NCBI RefSeq assembly: GCF_003002065.1
Contig: NZ_PVZG01000023.1
Span: forward strand, 1 to 64,000
Reading direction: 5' to 3'
Length of the DNA stretch: 64,000 nt
Source of the DNA: Pseudosporangium ferrugineum
GTDB lineage: Bacteria > Actinomycetota > Actinomycetes > Mycobacteriales > Micromonosporaceae
Shown here: positions 52,498 to 60,615 of the stretch, piece after piece
Layout of the letters: the number at the start of each line of letters is the position of its first letter
How positions within the stretch are numbered: the stretch's first letter is position 1
The notes under the pieces: model-generated
Database searches by the model: none
Seen by the model: the letters and a program-made list of their open reading frames with translations, nothing else
What the model was told of the DNA's origin: nothing
Position numbers and translations under genes: made by a program

Positions 52498-53129
52498 CCC
52501 TCGCCGAGGACTCCGTGCTGCTGCGCGAGGGTCTGGTGGCACTGCTGCAACGCTTCGGCCACTCCGTCGTGGTCACCGCCGGGGACGCGGAGCAACTCCT
52601 GCGCGGCGTCGAGGACAGCGACCCCGATCTGGTGATCAGCGACGTACGGATGCCGCCGGCCTTCAGCGACGAGGGCCTGCGGGCCGCGATCGCCCTGCGG
52701 CGGCTCCGGCCCGGTCTGCCGGTCCTGGTGCTCAGCCAGTACGTGCAGCAGACGTACGCGGCGGAGCTCTTCGGCTCGGACGCCGAGGGCCTCGGATACC
52801 TGCTGAAGGACCGGGTGGGCAGGATCGCCGAGTTCACCGACGCGGTGGCCCGGGTGGCCGCCGGCGGCACGGTGGTGGACCCCGAGGTCGTCCGCCAGAT
52901 GCTCGACCGCCGCCGCAACCCGCTGCACCGCCTCACCACCCGGGAGCGGGAGGTGCTCGCCCTCATGGCGGAGGGCCGCTCCAACACCGAGATCACCCGG
53001 CGGCTGACGATCACCGACGCCGCGGTCGCCAAGCACATCGGCAACGTGTTCCTCAAGCTGGACCTGCCACCCACCGAGGAGGGCCACCGGCGCGTCCTGG
53101 CGGTGCTCGCCTTCCTGCGCGAGCCCTGA
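52470..53129 (+). CDS. NarL/FixJ-family response regulator
   Basis: A 219-residue regulator. The receiver domain has AEDSVLLREG, the phospho-acceptor Asp58 (LVISDVRMPP) and the lysine in YLLKDR; the C-terminal LuxR helix-turn-helix reads LTTREREVLALMAEGRSNTEITRRLTITDAAVAKHIGNVFLKL. GTG 52470 lies inside the kinase gene. The probable target is the divergent ABC exporter. Confidence 0.92.
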   Translation: MHADRPLRIALAEDSVLLREGLVALLQRFGHSVVVTAGDAEQLLRGVEDSDPDLVISDVRMPPAFSDEGLRAAIALRRLRPGLPVLVLSQYVQQTYAAELFGSDAEGLGYLLKDRVGRIAEFTDAVARVAAGGTVVDPEVVRQMLDRRRNPLHRLTTREREVLALMAEGRSNTEITRRLTITDAAVAKHIGNVFLKLDLPPTEEGHRRVLAVLAFLREP

Positions 53130-53153
53130 TCCCTCAGCGCGCGTGAGCCGGTC

Positions 53154-53414
53154 TCACACCGGCCGGCGGTAGGTGGCGACCATCCGGTTCAGTCCCCGCA
53201 TGGCCTGGTAGAGCAGGGCGTTCACGGTGGCCGGGGCGAGCCCGAGCACCTGCGCCGCCTCGCGGGTCGTCCGCCCTCGGAAGTACGTCGCGACGATGAC
53301 CTCCCGGTGCTCCGCCGGAAGGCTCCGCAGCATGATCTCCATGGGTGGCCGCTGGGTCTCGCCGACCGTGCTCGGGCCGGCATGTCTGGTCAGCATCCTC
53401 AGCACTCTGCTCAC
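53154..53414 (-). CDS. Orphan sigma-70 region 4 protein (truncated ECF sigma factor)
   Basis: An 86-residue protein that is almost entirely an ECF sigma region 4: LRSLPAEHREVIVATYFRGRTTREAAQVLGLAPATVNALLYQAMRGLNRMVATYR. Region 2, needed for -10 recognition and core binding, is absent, and the upstream 66 bp before the GlxA gene cannot hold it. It is either a decayed sigma gene or a stand-alone sigma4 DNA-binding protein. It follows the GlxA-type gene on the same strand. Confidence 0.65.
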   Translation of the reverse strand: MSRVLRMLTRHAGPSTVGETQRPPMEIMLRSLPAEHREVIVATYFRGRTTREAAQVLGLAPATVNALLYQAMRGLNRMVATYRRPV

Positions 53415-53480
53415 CGCGGCGCCACATCTCCAGTGCGCACCTGCGACGTAGTCGCACCGTCACGGCCAGCGGCGATGCGG

Positions 53481-54476
53481 TCAGCGGGACGCCCGCTCGC
53501 GTCCACGGAACGTGCTGCGATAGGCACTCGGTGAGACCCCGAGCTCGGCCTGGAGATGCAGCCGCATCGATCCGGCGGTGCCGAACCCCGCGGACACGGC
53601 GACCTCGTCGATGGGCAGGTCGGTGCGTTCCAGCAGGGCGCGGGCCCGCTGTACGCGCTGCTGCACCAGCCATCGCCCCGGCGACGTGCCGATCTCCTCC
53701 CGGAACCGCCTGGTGAACGTCCGCGTGCTCGTCGACTCCTGCGCGGCCATCTCGCGGAGCGCGACGGGCCGGTGCAGGTTCGCGAGCGCCCACTCCCGCG
53801 CCCGCCCGGTCGAGGAGATCCGGGGGTCCGGCAGGGGCCGGTCGAGATACTGCGCCTGCCCGCCCTCCCGGTGCGGCGGGACGACGGTGCCGCGGGCCAC
53901 CTCGTTCGCCACCGCGGCGCCGTGGTCGCTCCGGATCATGTGCAGGCACAGGTCGATGCCCGCCGCCGCGCCCGCCGAGGTGAGCACGCCGCCGTCCTCG
54001 GCGTAGAGGACCCCGAGGTCGAAGTCGACGTCCGGGAAACGCTCCCGGGCCGCGGCGGACGAGCGCCAGTGCGTGGCGGCGCGCCGGCCCGTGAGCAGTC
54101 CCGCCGCGGCCAGCACGAAGGAGCCCGTACAGATGGCGGCGATCCTGGTCCGCGGCCGCAGGCCCGCCAGTGCGGCGGCGAGCGCCGGGTCGAGATAGCC
54201 GGCGCGGGGTTCGTGGTCGGCAGCCGAGCCGGGGACGAGGACGGTGTCGGCCTCGGCGAGCGCCTCGGGACCGTGCTCGACGGTGATCGTGAAATCGGCG
54301 TCCGTGCGGACGTCGCCGGGAACGAGCGCGCAGGTCACCACCGTGTAGAGCGCGTCGCCGTCCGGCGTGCGGGCCTGGCCGAACAGCCGGTGGACGATGC
54401 TGAGCTCGAACAGCAGCACCCCGTCCCGGGCCAGGACGGCCACGCGATGCCGGCCGTCGCCGGCGAAGACCACCAT
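53481..54476 (-). CDS. GlxA-type AraC-family regulator
   Basis: A 331-residue DJ-1/PfpI plus AraC protein, a second copy of the architecture seen at 36616-37566. The sensor part has VAVLARDGVLLFELSIVHRLFG and AAICTGSFVLAAAGLLTGRRAATHW; the C-terminal helix-turn-helix pair is LREMAAQESTSTRTFTRRFREEIGTSPGRWLVQQRVQRAR...VAVSAGFGTAGSMRLHLQAELGVSPSAYRSTF. No divergent enzyme gene is next to it (a small lipoprotein gene starts 98 bp away), so the target is unclear. Confidence 0.9.
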   Translation of the reverse strand: MVVFAGDGRHRVAVLARDGVLLFELSIVHRLFGQARTPDGDALYTVVTCALVPGDVRTDADFTITVEHGPEALAEADTVLVPGSAADHEPRAGYLDPALAAALAGLRPRTRIAAICTGSFVLAAAGLLTGRRAATHWRSSAAARERFPDVDFDLGVLYAEDGGVLTSAGAAAGIDLCLHMIRSDHGAAVANEVARGTVVPPHREGGQAQYLDRPLPDPRISSTGRAREWALANLHRPVALREMAAQESTSTRTFTRRFREEIGTSPGRWLVQQRVQRARALLERTDLPIDEVAVSAGFGTAGSMRLHLQAELGVSPSAYRSTFRGRERASR

Positions 54477-54574
54477 GGTGCCGATCTTCCCACCCCCGGC
54501 TTTTATGGGATCGAAGTCCTTGAGCCCGGCTGGTAACGTCCGGCCGCGATATGACGATCATGGGGGAAACATCA

Positions 54575-55051
54575 ATGCGTTCGATCCGGCTCGTGCTCAC
54601 CCTTCCGGCCGTCGCGGCGGCGATGGCGCTGGCCGCCTGTGACCCGGCGCCGAAGACGACGGCGTCCACCACCCCGCCGGCCTCCGCGCCCGCCGGCGCC
54701 GCACCGACCGCCGGCGCGGACAGCGGTCCCGCCGACGATGCGGCCACCGTGAAGGCCTGCAAGGATCTCCGCAAGGACATCGACGACAACGCCGACAAGA
54801 TCGCCAAGGCGGAGAAGATCGGTCCGCCGGCCGGGCACATCGCGGTGAGCGCCCAGTGGGCCGCCGGCGCGGCCGCGGTCACCGCCCACTCCATCGGCGC
54901 CGACGAGGCGGTCGGCACCGCCGCCGAGAAGGTGCGGAAGGAGATGAGGAGTCTCGGCGACAAGTACAACGAATCGGCCGGCGCCAAGCCGAGCAGAAAG
55001 AAGTTGAACGACGCCGTCAAGGCCCTGAACGCCGCCTGCTCCGCATCCTGA
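54575..55051 (+). CDS. Small lipoprotein of unknown function
   Basis: A 158-residue protein with a lipobox LAAC near residue 22, a Thr/Pro/Ala-rich linker and a predicted helical domain (ATVKACKDLRKDIDDNADKIAKAEKIG...LNDAVKALNAACSAS) holding two cysteines that could bridge its first and last helices. ATG 54575 is preferred over 54551 because a GGGGGAA site precedes it. No family was recognised. Confidence 0.7.
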   Translation: MRSIRLVLTLPAVAAAMALAACDPAPKTTASTTPPASAPAGAAPTAGADSGPADDAATVKACKDLRKDIDDNADKIAKAEKIGPPAGHIAVSAQWAAGAAAVTAHSIGADEAVGTAAEKVRKEMRSLGDKYNESAGAKPSRKKLNDAVKALNAACSAS

Positions 55052-55057
55052 CCGCGC

Positions 55058-55086
55058 CCCGCACCGGGAGACCACTCCCGTGCGGG
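55058..55086 (+). terminator. Terminator hairpin after the lipoprotein gene
   Basis: CCCGCACCGGGAG (55058-55070) pairs with CTCCCGTGCGGG (55075-55086) with one bulged base and a 4-nt loop, 6 bp after the stop. Confidence 0.65.
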
Positions 55087-55164
55087 ACCTCGTCCGCACG
55101 CGCCGTACCGGCTGCCACCGGGCCGGTACGGCCGCGTTCACCATGCCGCGCCGCGACCTGCGGC

Positions 55165-57174
55165 TCAGCCTTTCACCGCGCCTGCGGTGAGCCCCTCGGT
55201 CAGGAAGCGCTGGCCGAAGGCGTACATGATCACCACGGGGATGCTGACCAGCAGTGACGCCGCCGCCAGCTGACCCTGCGGCACGACGTCCCCGGCGATC
55301 ATCGACTGCATGCCGACCGGGAGCGTCTTGTACTCGTCCTTGGTGATGAACACGAAGGCGAAGAGGAACTCGTTCCAGGCGTTCGTCAGGGTGAACAGCG
55401 CCACCGCCAGCAGTCCCGGCTTGGCGAGTGGCAGCACCACCCGGCCGAACGCCTGGACCCGGGTGCAGCCGTCGACCAGCGCCGCCTCCTCCAGTTCGAT
55501 GGGGATGGACGAGAAGTACCCGGTCAGCAGCCAGGTGGCGAACGGCAGCGTGAAGGTCGGGTACGTCAGGACCAGCGACCACATCGAGTCGGTGAGCCGC
55601 ATCTGGATGAGCAGCTGGTACAGCGGGATGAACAGCAGCGCACCCGGCATCACGTAGGTGAGCAGCACCGTGACGGTGAAGCCCTGCGCCCCGCGGAACC
55701 GCAGCCGGGCCAGCGCGTAACCGGCCAGGACGGCGCAGATCAGCGCGACCGTGGTGGACGCCGCGGACACCAGCAGGGTGTTGAGGTACCAGCGGCCGAA
55801 CGGCTGGTTGGTGAAGAGCCCGGTGAACTGCTCCGTGGTCCACGGCGTCGGCCAGAGGTCGTTGACGCGCGTGACGACCTGCCCCTCCGACTTGAACGCG
55901 GTGACCGCGATCCAGTACAGCGGGCCGAGCACGAAGGCGAGCAACCCGGCCAGCGCCAGCCCGGAGCCCACATTGGACACCACGGCCGACGCGCGCCGGC
56001 CGCCCCGGGCCTGGAGCGTGGTGACGACCCGGCCGGCCGCGAGGGCGATCAGCAGGATCACCCCGAGGACCACCGCCGCCTTCCAGAAGATGTGCGGCGA
56101 CGCCCAGATCAGCAGGCCGACGAAGACCACGGCGACGGCCCAGGGCAGGGCCTTGCGGACCGATCCCAGCCACATCCGGGTACGCCGGGGACGCGCGTTC
56201 CCGTTGTCCTGGCGCAGCATCCGGACCAGGACGAACACCAGGCCGCCGATCAGCGGCAGCATGACGAGCGTGACCGCCGCTCCCGCGCCGTACTGCAACT
56301 GGAGGATCGCTTTCGAGTACGCGACGAGCACGTAGGGCGCCGTCACGTTGCCCGGGCCGCCCTGGGTCAGCAGCCAGATCAGGTCGAAGTTGTTGAACGT
56401 CCAGATCGACGACAGCGTCACCGTCACGGTGATCACGTGGCGCAGGCCGGGCAGCGTCACGTGGATGAACCGCTGCAACGCCGAGGCGCCGTCGATGGTC
56501 GCCGCCTCGTACTGGTCCGCGGAGATGGCCTTCAGCCCGGCGAGGAAGCAGACGGTGAAGAAGGGCACCCCCTTCCAGACGTTGACCAGGATCACCGACG
56601 GCATGGCCAGCGACGGGTCGGACAGCCAGCCCGCGGGCCAGCTGTCCACCAGATGCGCGGAGGCCAGCAGCGGCCCGATGCCGGAGTCGGTGAGCAGGGT
56701 GTTGACGCTGCCGAAGATCGGGTCGAGCAGCGCGCGCCAGCTGAACGCGGTCACCACCGTCGGCACCACCCACGGCACCAGCAGCAGGCCGGTCAGCACG
56801 GCCCGCCCGCGCCGCCGGTGGTGCAGCAGCAGGGCGGCGGCCAGGCCGAGCACCACCTTGAAGATCTCGGCGTACGCGGTGAAGACGAACGAGTTGACCA
56901 CGCCCGTGCGGAACTGGTCGTCGCTCACCAGGTCGAGGTAGTTGCCCAGGCCGACGAAGACGCTCTCCTGCCCGTGCCGCTCCGTCGTGCTGGTGACGAT
57001 CGACCGGCCGATCGGCAGGAGGACGAGCCCACCGACCAGCAACGCCGTGGGCGCCAGGAACAGCGCCGCCAGCCGCCAGTCGCGGCCCAGCCGCCGCTGG
57101 GTCGTGGTGAGGGAGCCGGGCCCCGGCGGCGGGGTGGCCCGCTTGGCCGGGGCCGGCGCCGAACGGACCGTCAC
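55165..57174 (-). CDS. Sugar ABC transporter permease, MalF-MalG-type fusion
   Basis: A 669-residue protein that holds two complete permease halves. The first (about 1-315) has the EAA loop EAATIDGASALQRFIHVTLPGL, the second (about 375-669) has EEAALVDGCTRVQAFGRVVLPLAKPG and the MalG-like end. A linker with two extra helices joins them (WAVAVVFVGLLIWAS). Normally these are two genes. GTG 57174 overlaps the binding-protein stop (GTGA). No ATPase gene is present, so a shared MsiK-like ATPase elsewhere is inferred. Confidence 0.88.
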   Translation of the reverse strand: MTVRSAPAPAKRATPPPGPGSLTTTQRRLGRDWRLAALFLAPTALLVGGLVLLPIGRSIVTSTTERHGQESVFVGLGNYLDLVSDDQFRTGVVNSFVFTAYAEIFKVVLGLAAALLLHHRRRGRAVLTGLLLVPWVVPTVVTAFSWRALLDPIFGSVNTLLTDSGIGPLLASAHLVDSWPAGWLSDPSLAMPSVILVNVWKGVPFFTVCFLAGLKAISADQYEAATIDGASALQRFIHVTLPGLRHVITVTVTLSSIWTFNNFDLIWLLTQGGPGNVTAPYVLVAYSKAILQLQYGAGAAVTLVMLPLIGGLVFVLVRMLRQDNGNARPRRTRMWLGSVRKALPWAVAVVFVGLLIWASPHIFWKAAVVLGVILLIALAAGRVVTTLQARGGRRASAVVSNVGSGLALAGLLAFVLGPLYWIAVTAFKSEGQVVTRVNDLWPTPWTTEQFTGLFTNQPFGRWYLNTLLVSAASTTVALICAVLAGYALARLRFRGAQGFTVTVLLTYVMPGALLFIPLYQLLIQMRLTDSMWSLVLTYPTFTLPFATWLLTGYFSSIPIELEEAALVDGCTRVQAFGRVVLPLAKPGLLAVALFTLTNAWNEFLFAFVFITKDEYKTLPVGMQSMIAGDVVPQGQLAAASLLVSIPVVIMYAFGQRFLTEGLTAGAVKG

Positions 57175-58601
57175 TGGGGCAGCCCCTGCTGCGTGAAGAT
57201 CTGCACCATCTTCGCGTGGGCCGACTTCACCGCCTGGGCGGGCGCGGTGCCCTGGACGACCTGCTGCATCATGTCGGTCAGGACGTACGCCGCGACCACC
57301 GCCTGCTGGCCGGCGCTGGCCTTCTGCGGGAACTTGAGACCGTTCTTGGTCTCCAGCGGCAACGGCTGCTGGGACATGGTGCGCAGCATCGGGAACCCGG
57401 GGTCGCCGCTGGTGAAGAACGGGTCGGCGTCCCAGACCTTCTCCCAGGCGGGCATGACCAGGCCGGGCGCCTCCTTCGACACGCCGACCAGGGCGGGCGC
57501 GCTGACCAGGTACTGCGCCAGCAGCTTGGCGAGCGCGGGGTTCTTGGCGCCCTTGAAGACGACGAAGCCCTGCGACTGGCCGAGCAGCAGCGACTTGTCG
57601 GTGGCCGGTCCGGTGCAGTCGGAGAAGACGTGCGTGTTGGCGTACACGGGATTCTTCTTGGTCTTGGAGTCCGCGTAGACGCTGAAGCTGTTGCGGGTGT
57701 AGCCGAGGATGCCGGCGAGCCAGTTCTCGTTGTTGCTGGTGTCGGTCCAGCTGGCCACCCCGGGCGGGAGCATCGGCTTGTACTTCGGGTTGGTGTAGAT
57801 GTCACCCAGGAACGTCACCGCCTGCACCGTCTCCGGCGAGTCGAACGTGACCTTCCGGCCGTCGTTGGAGGCGATCGCCCCGCCGTACGCGTTGATCAGC
57901 GCCTCGATGGTGCCGTTGGCGTCGCCGGACCGGTTCACCGTCATGCCCCAGCCGAACCGGCGCTTGCCCGGGTCGGAGATGGCCAGGCAGACGTCCCGGA
58001 TCTCCTCCCAGCTGTAGACGTCCTTCGGCGTGATGCCCTTCTCCTGCATCCAGTCCTTGCGCAGGAACGACCCGATGCCGATGAAGTGGTACGGGATCGC
58101 ATACCACTTGCCGTCGAAGACGCAGAAGTTCTTGGCCTCCGCGCAGGGTTCGCCGTACTTGGCGGTGAGCGCCTTGACGACGTCCGTCACGTCCTCCAGG
58201 TCACCCAGTCCGTGGAACTGCGCGATGAACCGCGAGTCGGTCATGAACGCGAGGTCCCGGGCCACCCCGCCCTTGACCTCGGCGTCGATCTTGGCCACCA
58301 CGTCGCCGGCGTCGGCCTGGACCAGGCTGTTCTCGATCTTCGTGCCGGTGGCCTTCGCGAACGCCGCGATGGAGCTGTCGAGCGCCGCGTTCGCCGCGTT
58401 CGAGTAGAGCTTCTGGGACAGGATCCCCATCGAAGAACCCTTCATGGACGCCGCGGCGTCCAGCAGGTCCTTGGGTACGTCGGGGGGTGCGGCGGTGGGG
58501 GAATCGGAGGTGCCCCCGCAGGCGGCCAAGCCGACGGCGCCGAGAACTCCCACCCCCATCCCCAGTACGCCGCGCCGGGACCACAACGGGCTTTCCTCCA
58601 T
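57171..58601 (-). CDS. Sugar ABC transporter substrate-binding lipoprotein
   Basis: A 476-residue extracellular binding protein of the family-1 type. The N-terminus SRRGVLGMGVGVLGAVGLAACGG is a twin-arginine lipoprotein signal with Cys at about residue 28. The mature part has FDGKWYAIPYHFIGIGSFLRKDWMQEKG and IASNDGRKVTFDSPETVQAVTFL, typical of CUT1 binding proteins. ATG 58601 has an AGGAGG site 8 nt upstream. It precedes the fused permease and is probably controlled by the IclR protein through the palindrome at 58706-58727. Confidence 0.9.
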   Translation of the reverse strand: MEESPLWSRRGVLGMGVGVLGAVGLAACGGTSDSPTAAPPDVPKDLLDAAASMKGSSMGILSQKLYSNAANAALDSSIAAFAKATGTKIENSLVQADAGDVVAKIDAEVKGGVARDLAFMTDSRFIAQFHGLGDLEDVTDVVKALTAKYGEPCAEAKNFCVFDGKWYAIPYHFIGIGSFLRKDWMQEKGITPKDVYSWEEIRDVCLAISDPGKRRFGWGMTVNRSGDANGTIEALINAYGGAIASNDGRKVTFDSPETVQAVTFLGDIYTNPKYKPMLPPGVASWTDTSNNENWLAGILGYTRNSFSVYADSKTKKNPVYANTHVFSDCTGPATDKSLLLGQSQGFVVFKGAKNPALAKLLAQYLVSAPALVGVSKEAPGLVMPAWEKVWDADPFFTSGDPGFPMLRTMSQQPLPLETKNGLKFPQKASAGQQAVVAAYVLTDMMQQVVQGTAPAQAVKSAHAKMVQIFTQQGLPQ

Positions 58602-58705
58602 GGCCTTCGCCTCCTGGGATTTCGGGGTAGGTCTCGCGTCTTGGGTATTCGGGTGGCTTCCGCCGTCGACCGCGGGCGCGCTCGCCGGTAGAGTCACGGC
58701 ACCCG

Positions 58706-58727
58706 CTGGTTCGAAATTTCGAACCAG
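58706..58727. promoter_or_regulatory. Perfect 22-bp palindrome upstream of the binding-protein gene
   Basis: A fully symmetric site whose core is GGTTCGAAATTTCGAACC (58708-58725), extended one CT/AG pair at each side. Another half-similar GTTCGA follows at 58728-58733 and TTTCGAA at 58788-58794. It lies between the IclR gene and the transporter it probably controls. Confidence 0.75.
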
Positions 58728-58823
58728 GTTCGAGATATCGTATGGAGTGGACGCGACGCTAGAGGACCACCGCGAGAGGTGTCAATGTTTCGAAGCGATT
58801 TCCGGCTGGAGGCGCCAGACCGG

Positions 58824-59591
58824 CTATGGCTGGGTCACGTAGCCCATGCGGGCGGACAGCGTGGCCGCGCCCTCGCGAACCAGGCCGGGCCACTCGGCGT
58901 GCGCCTGCGGGGTCCAGCGGATGATCGGTGCCGAGATGCTCATCGCGGCGACGGTCGCGCCGGAATGGTCCCGGACCGCGGCGGCGACACAGCGCATGGC
59001 GCCGTCGGACTCGCCGTTGTCGAACGCCACGCCGTCGGCGCGGACGCCCTCGAGGTGCTCCCGGAGCCGGTCCGGATCGGTGATGCTCTCCGGCGTCATG
59101 CCCGGCAGGACGCCCTTGCCCAGCACAGCGTCCAGCCCGTCCCGGTCGAGGCCCGACAGGAGGATCTTGCCCACCGCCGTGCAGTGCGCGGGCAGCCGGA
59201 GGCCGACGCCGGAGACCATCCGGACGGGGTGGGTGCTGTCGACCTTGACCAGGTAGATGACGTCGGCGCCGTCGAGCACGGCCACGTGCACCGCCTCGTC
59301 GCAGGCGGCGGCCACGTCCCGCGCGACGCCCTGCGCCTCGCGGACCAGGTCGAGCCGGCCGGCGAACGCCGCACCGAGCTGGAAGAGGGGCATGCCGAGC
59401 CGGTACCGCACCGGCTGGCCGGGGACGGAGATCAGGTACGAGCGGGCCACGAGCGTGACGAGCAGTTCGTGCACCGTGGTGCGCGGCAGGTCGAGCCGCT
59501 CCGCCACCTCGCGGGCCGACAGCTGGGGGCGGTCCAGGAACAGTTCGAGGATGTCGAGCGCGCGGATGACCGCCGGTACCACGCGGGGCAT
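58824..59591 (-). CDS. IclR-family transcriptional regulator
   Basis: A 255-residue regulator. The N-terminal winged helix is VVPAVIRALDILELFLDRPQLSAREVAERLDLPRTTVHELLVTLVARSYL; the ligand domain has LPAHCTAVGKILLSGLDRDGLDAVL and VAAAVRDHSGATVAAMSISAPI, typical of IclR. ATG 59591 has an AAGGGA site. It sits between the transporter (same strand) and the divergent FAH-aldehyde dehydrogenase genes, the likely regulon. The effector is probably a sugar acid. Confidence 0.9.
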   Translation of the reverse strand: MPRVVPAVIRALDILELFLDRPQLSAREVAERLDLPRTTVHELLVTLVARSYLISVPGQPVRYRLGMPLFQLGAAFAGRLDLVREAQGVARDVAAACDEAVHVAVLDGADVIYLVKVDSTHPVRMVSGVGLRLPAHCTAVGKILLSGLDRDGLDAVLGKGVLPGMTPESITDPDRLREHLEGVRADGVAFDNGESDGAMRCVAAAVRDHSGATVAAMSISAPIIRWTPQAHAEWPGLVREGAATLSARMGYVTQP

Positions 59592-59733
59592 GTCGCTAGT
59601 CCCTTCGACGTGCCGGACCCGTGTCCACGATCTCCGCATGAACCGGCAACGGGAAAAGAGTAACCGCGCCGGCCCGCGCGACCGCCTCCGGCCCGGCACC
59701 ATTAAACGGTCACATTTCTGTATTTCGCATATT

Positions 59734-59739
59734 TAGGAT
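59734..59739 (+). promoter_or_regulatory. -10 box for leaderless FAH-aldehyde dehydrogenase message
   Basis: TAGGAT ends 6 nt before ATG 59746 in an AT-rich 45-bp patch. No ribosome site is present. GGTTCGA at 59740-59746, directly over the start, equals half of the IclR palindrome at 58706. Confidence 0.5.
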
Positions 59740-59745
59740 GGTTCG

Positions 59746-60615
59746 ATGCCGATTTCCCTTCACCATCTGCGCACCGGCGCCTCTTCACGCTGGGCGGTAC
59801 ACGAGGACGGCGAGTGGGGCGAGGTCGACGCTACCCTCGCCGACCTGCTCGCCCTGCCGCTCGACCGGGCCCGGGCGGTGATCGAGGCCGCCGCCGGGAA
59901 CGCCGGCCGCGACATGCCCGGAGAGGAGTCGCTGCCCCCCGTGGACCGGCAGGAGGTGTGGGCGGCCGGGGTGACGTACCTGCGCAGCCGTGACGGGCGC
60001 AAGGAAGAGTCCGGGCACGGCTCCCTCTACGACCACGTCTACGACAGCGACCGCCCCGAGATCTTCTTCAAGTCCAGCCCGTGGCGGGTCGTCGGCGACG
60101 GCGACGCCGTGGGCATCCGCGCGGACTCCGGCTGGGACGTGCCCGAGGCCGAGATCGGGCTGGTCCTCAACGCCGCCGGCGAGGTGTTCGGCTACACCCT
60201 CGGCAACGACATGAGCAGCCGGTCGATCGAGGGCGAGAACCCGCTCTACCTGCCGCAGGCGAAGATCTACGACCGGTCGTGCGCGATGGGCCCGGCGATC
60301 GTGCCCAGCTGGGCGATCGACTCCGGCCCGTTCCCGATCGGGCTGCGGGTGCTGCGCGACGGGCAGGAGGCGTACGCCGGCACCACCTCGACCTCGGCGA
60401 TGGCCCGCGGCTTCACGGACCTGGCCGACTGGCTGTTCCGGGCGCTGAGCTTCCCCGCCGGCGTGGTGCTGCTGACGGGCACCGGCGTGGTGCCGGACGC
60501 CGGCTTCACCACGCGACCCGGCGACACGATCGAGATAACATCCGCGGCACTCGGGACGCTCAGGAACCCGGTGGTAGCAGTCGGCGAACCCGCCAACGGG
60601 AAGGCACACGCATGA
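59746..60615 (+). CDS. FAH-family 2-keto-3-deoxy-sugar-acid dehydratase
   Basis: A 289-residue protein of the fumarylacetoacetate hydrolase superfamily. Metal-ligand segments are visible: VPEAEIGLVLNAAGEVFGYTLGNDMSSRSIEGENPLYLPQAKIYDRSCAMGP. This subgroup includes 2-keto-3-deoxy-D-arabinonate dehydratase, which yields alpha-ketoglutarate semialdehyde; the coupled aldehyde dehydrogenase (ATGA overlap) favours that reaction. The sugar could be a pentose such as arabinose or xylose. Earlier pathway genes are not in the window. Confidence 0.8.
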   Translation: MPISLHHLRTGASSRWAVHEDGEWGEVDATLADLLALPLDRARAVIEAAAGNAGRDMPGEESLPPVDRQEVWAAGVTYLRSRDGRKEESGHGSLYDHVYDSDRPEIFFKSSPWRVVGDGDAVGIRADSGWDVPEAEIGLVLNAAGEVFGYTLGNDMSSRSIEGENPLYLPQAKIYDRSCAMGPAIVPSWAIDSGPFPIGLRVLRDGQEAYAGTTSTSAMARGFTDLADWLFRALSFPAGVVLLTGTGVVPDAGFTTRPGDTIEITSAALGTLRNPVVAVGEPANGKAHA

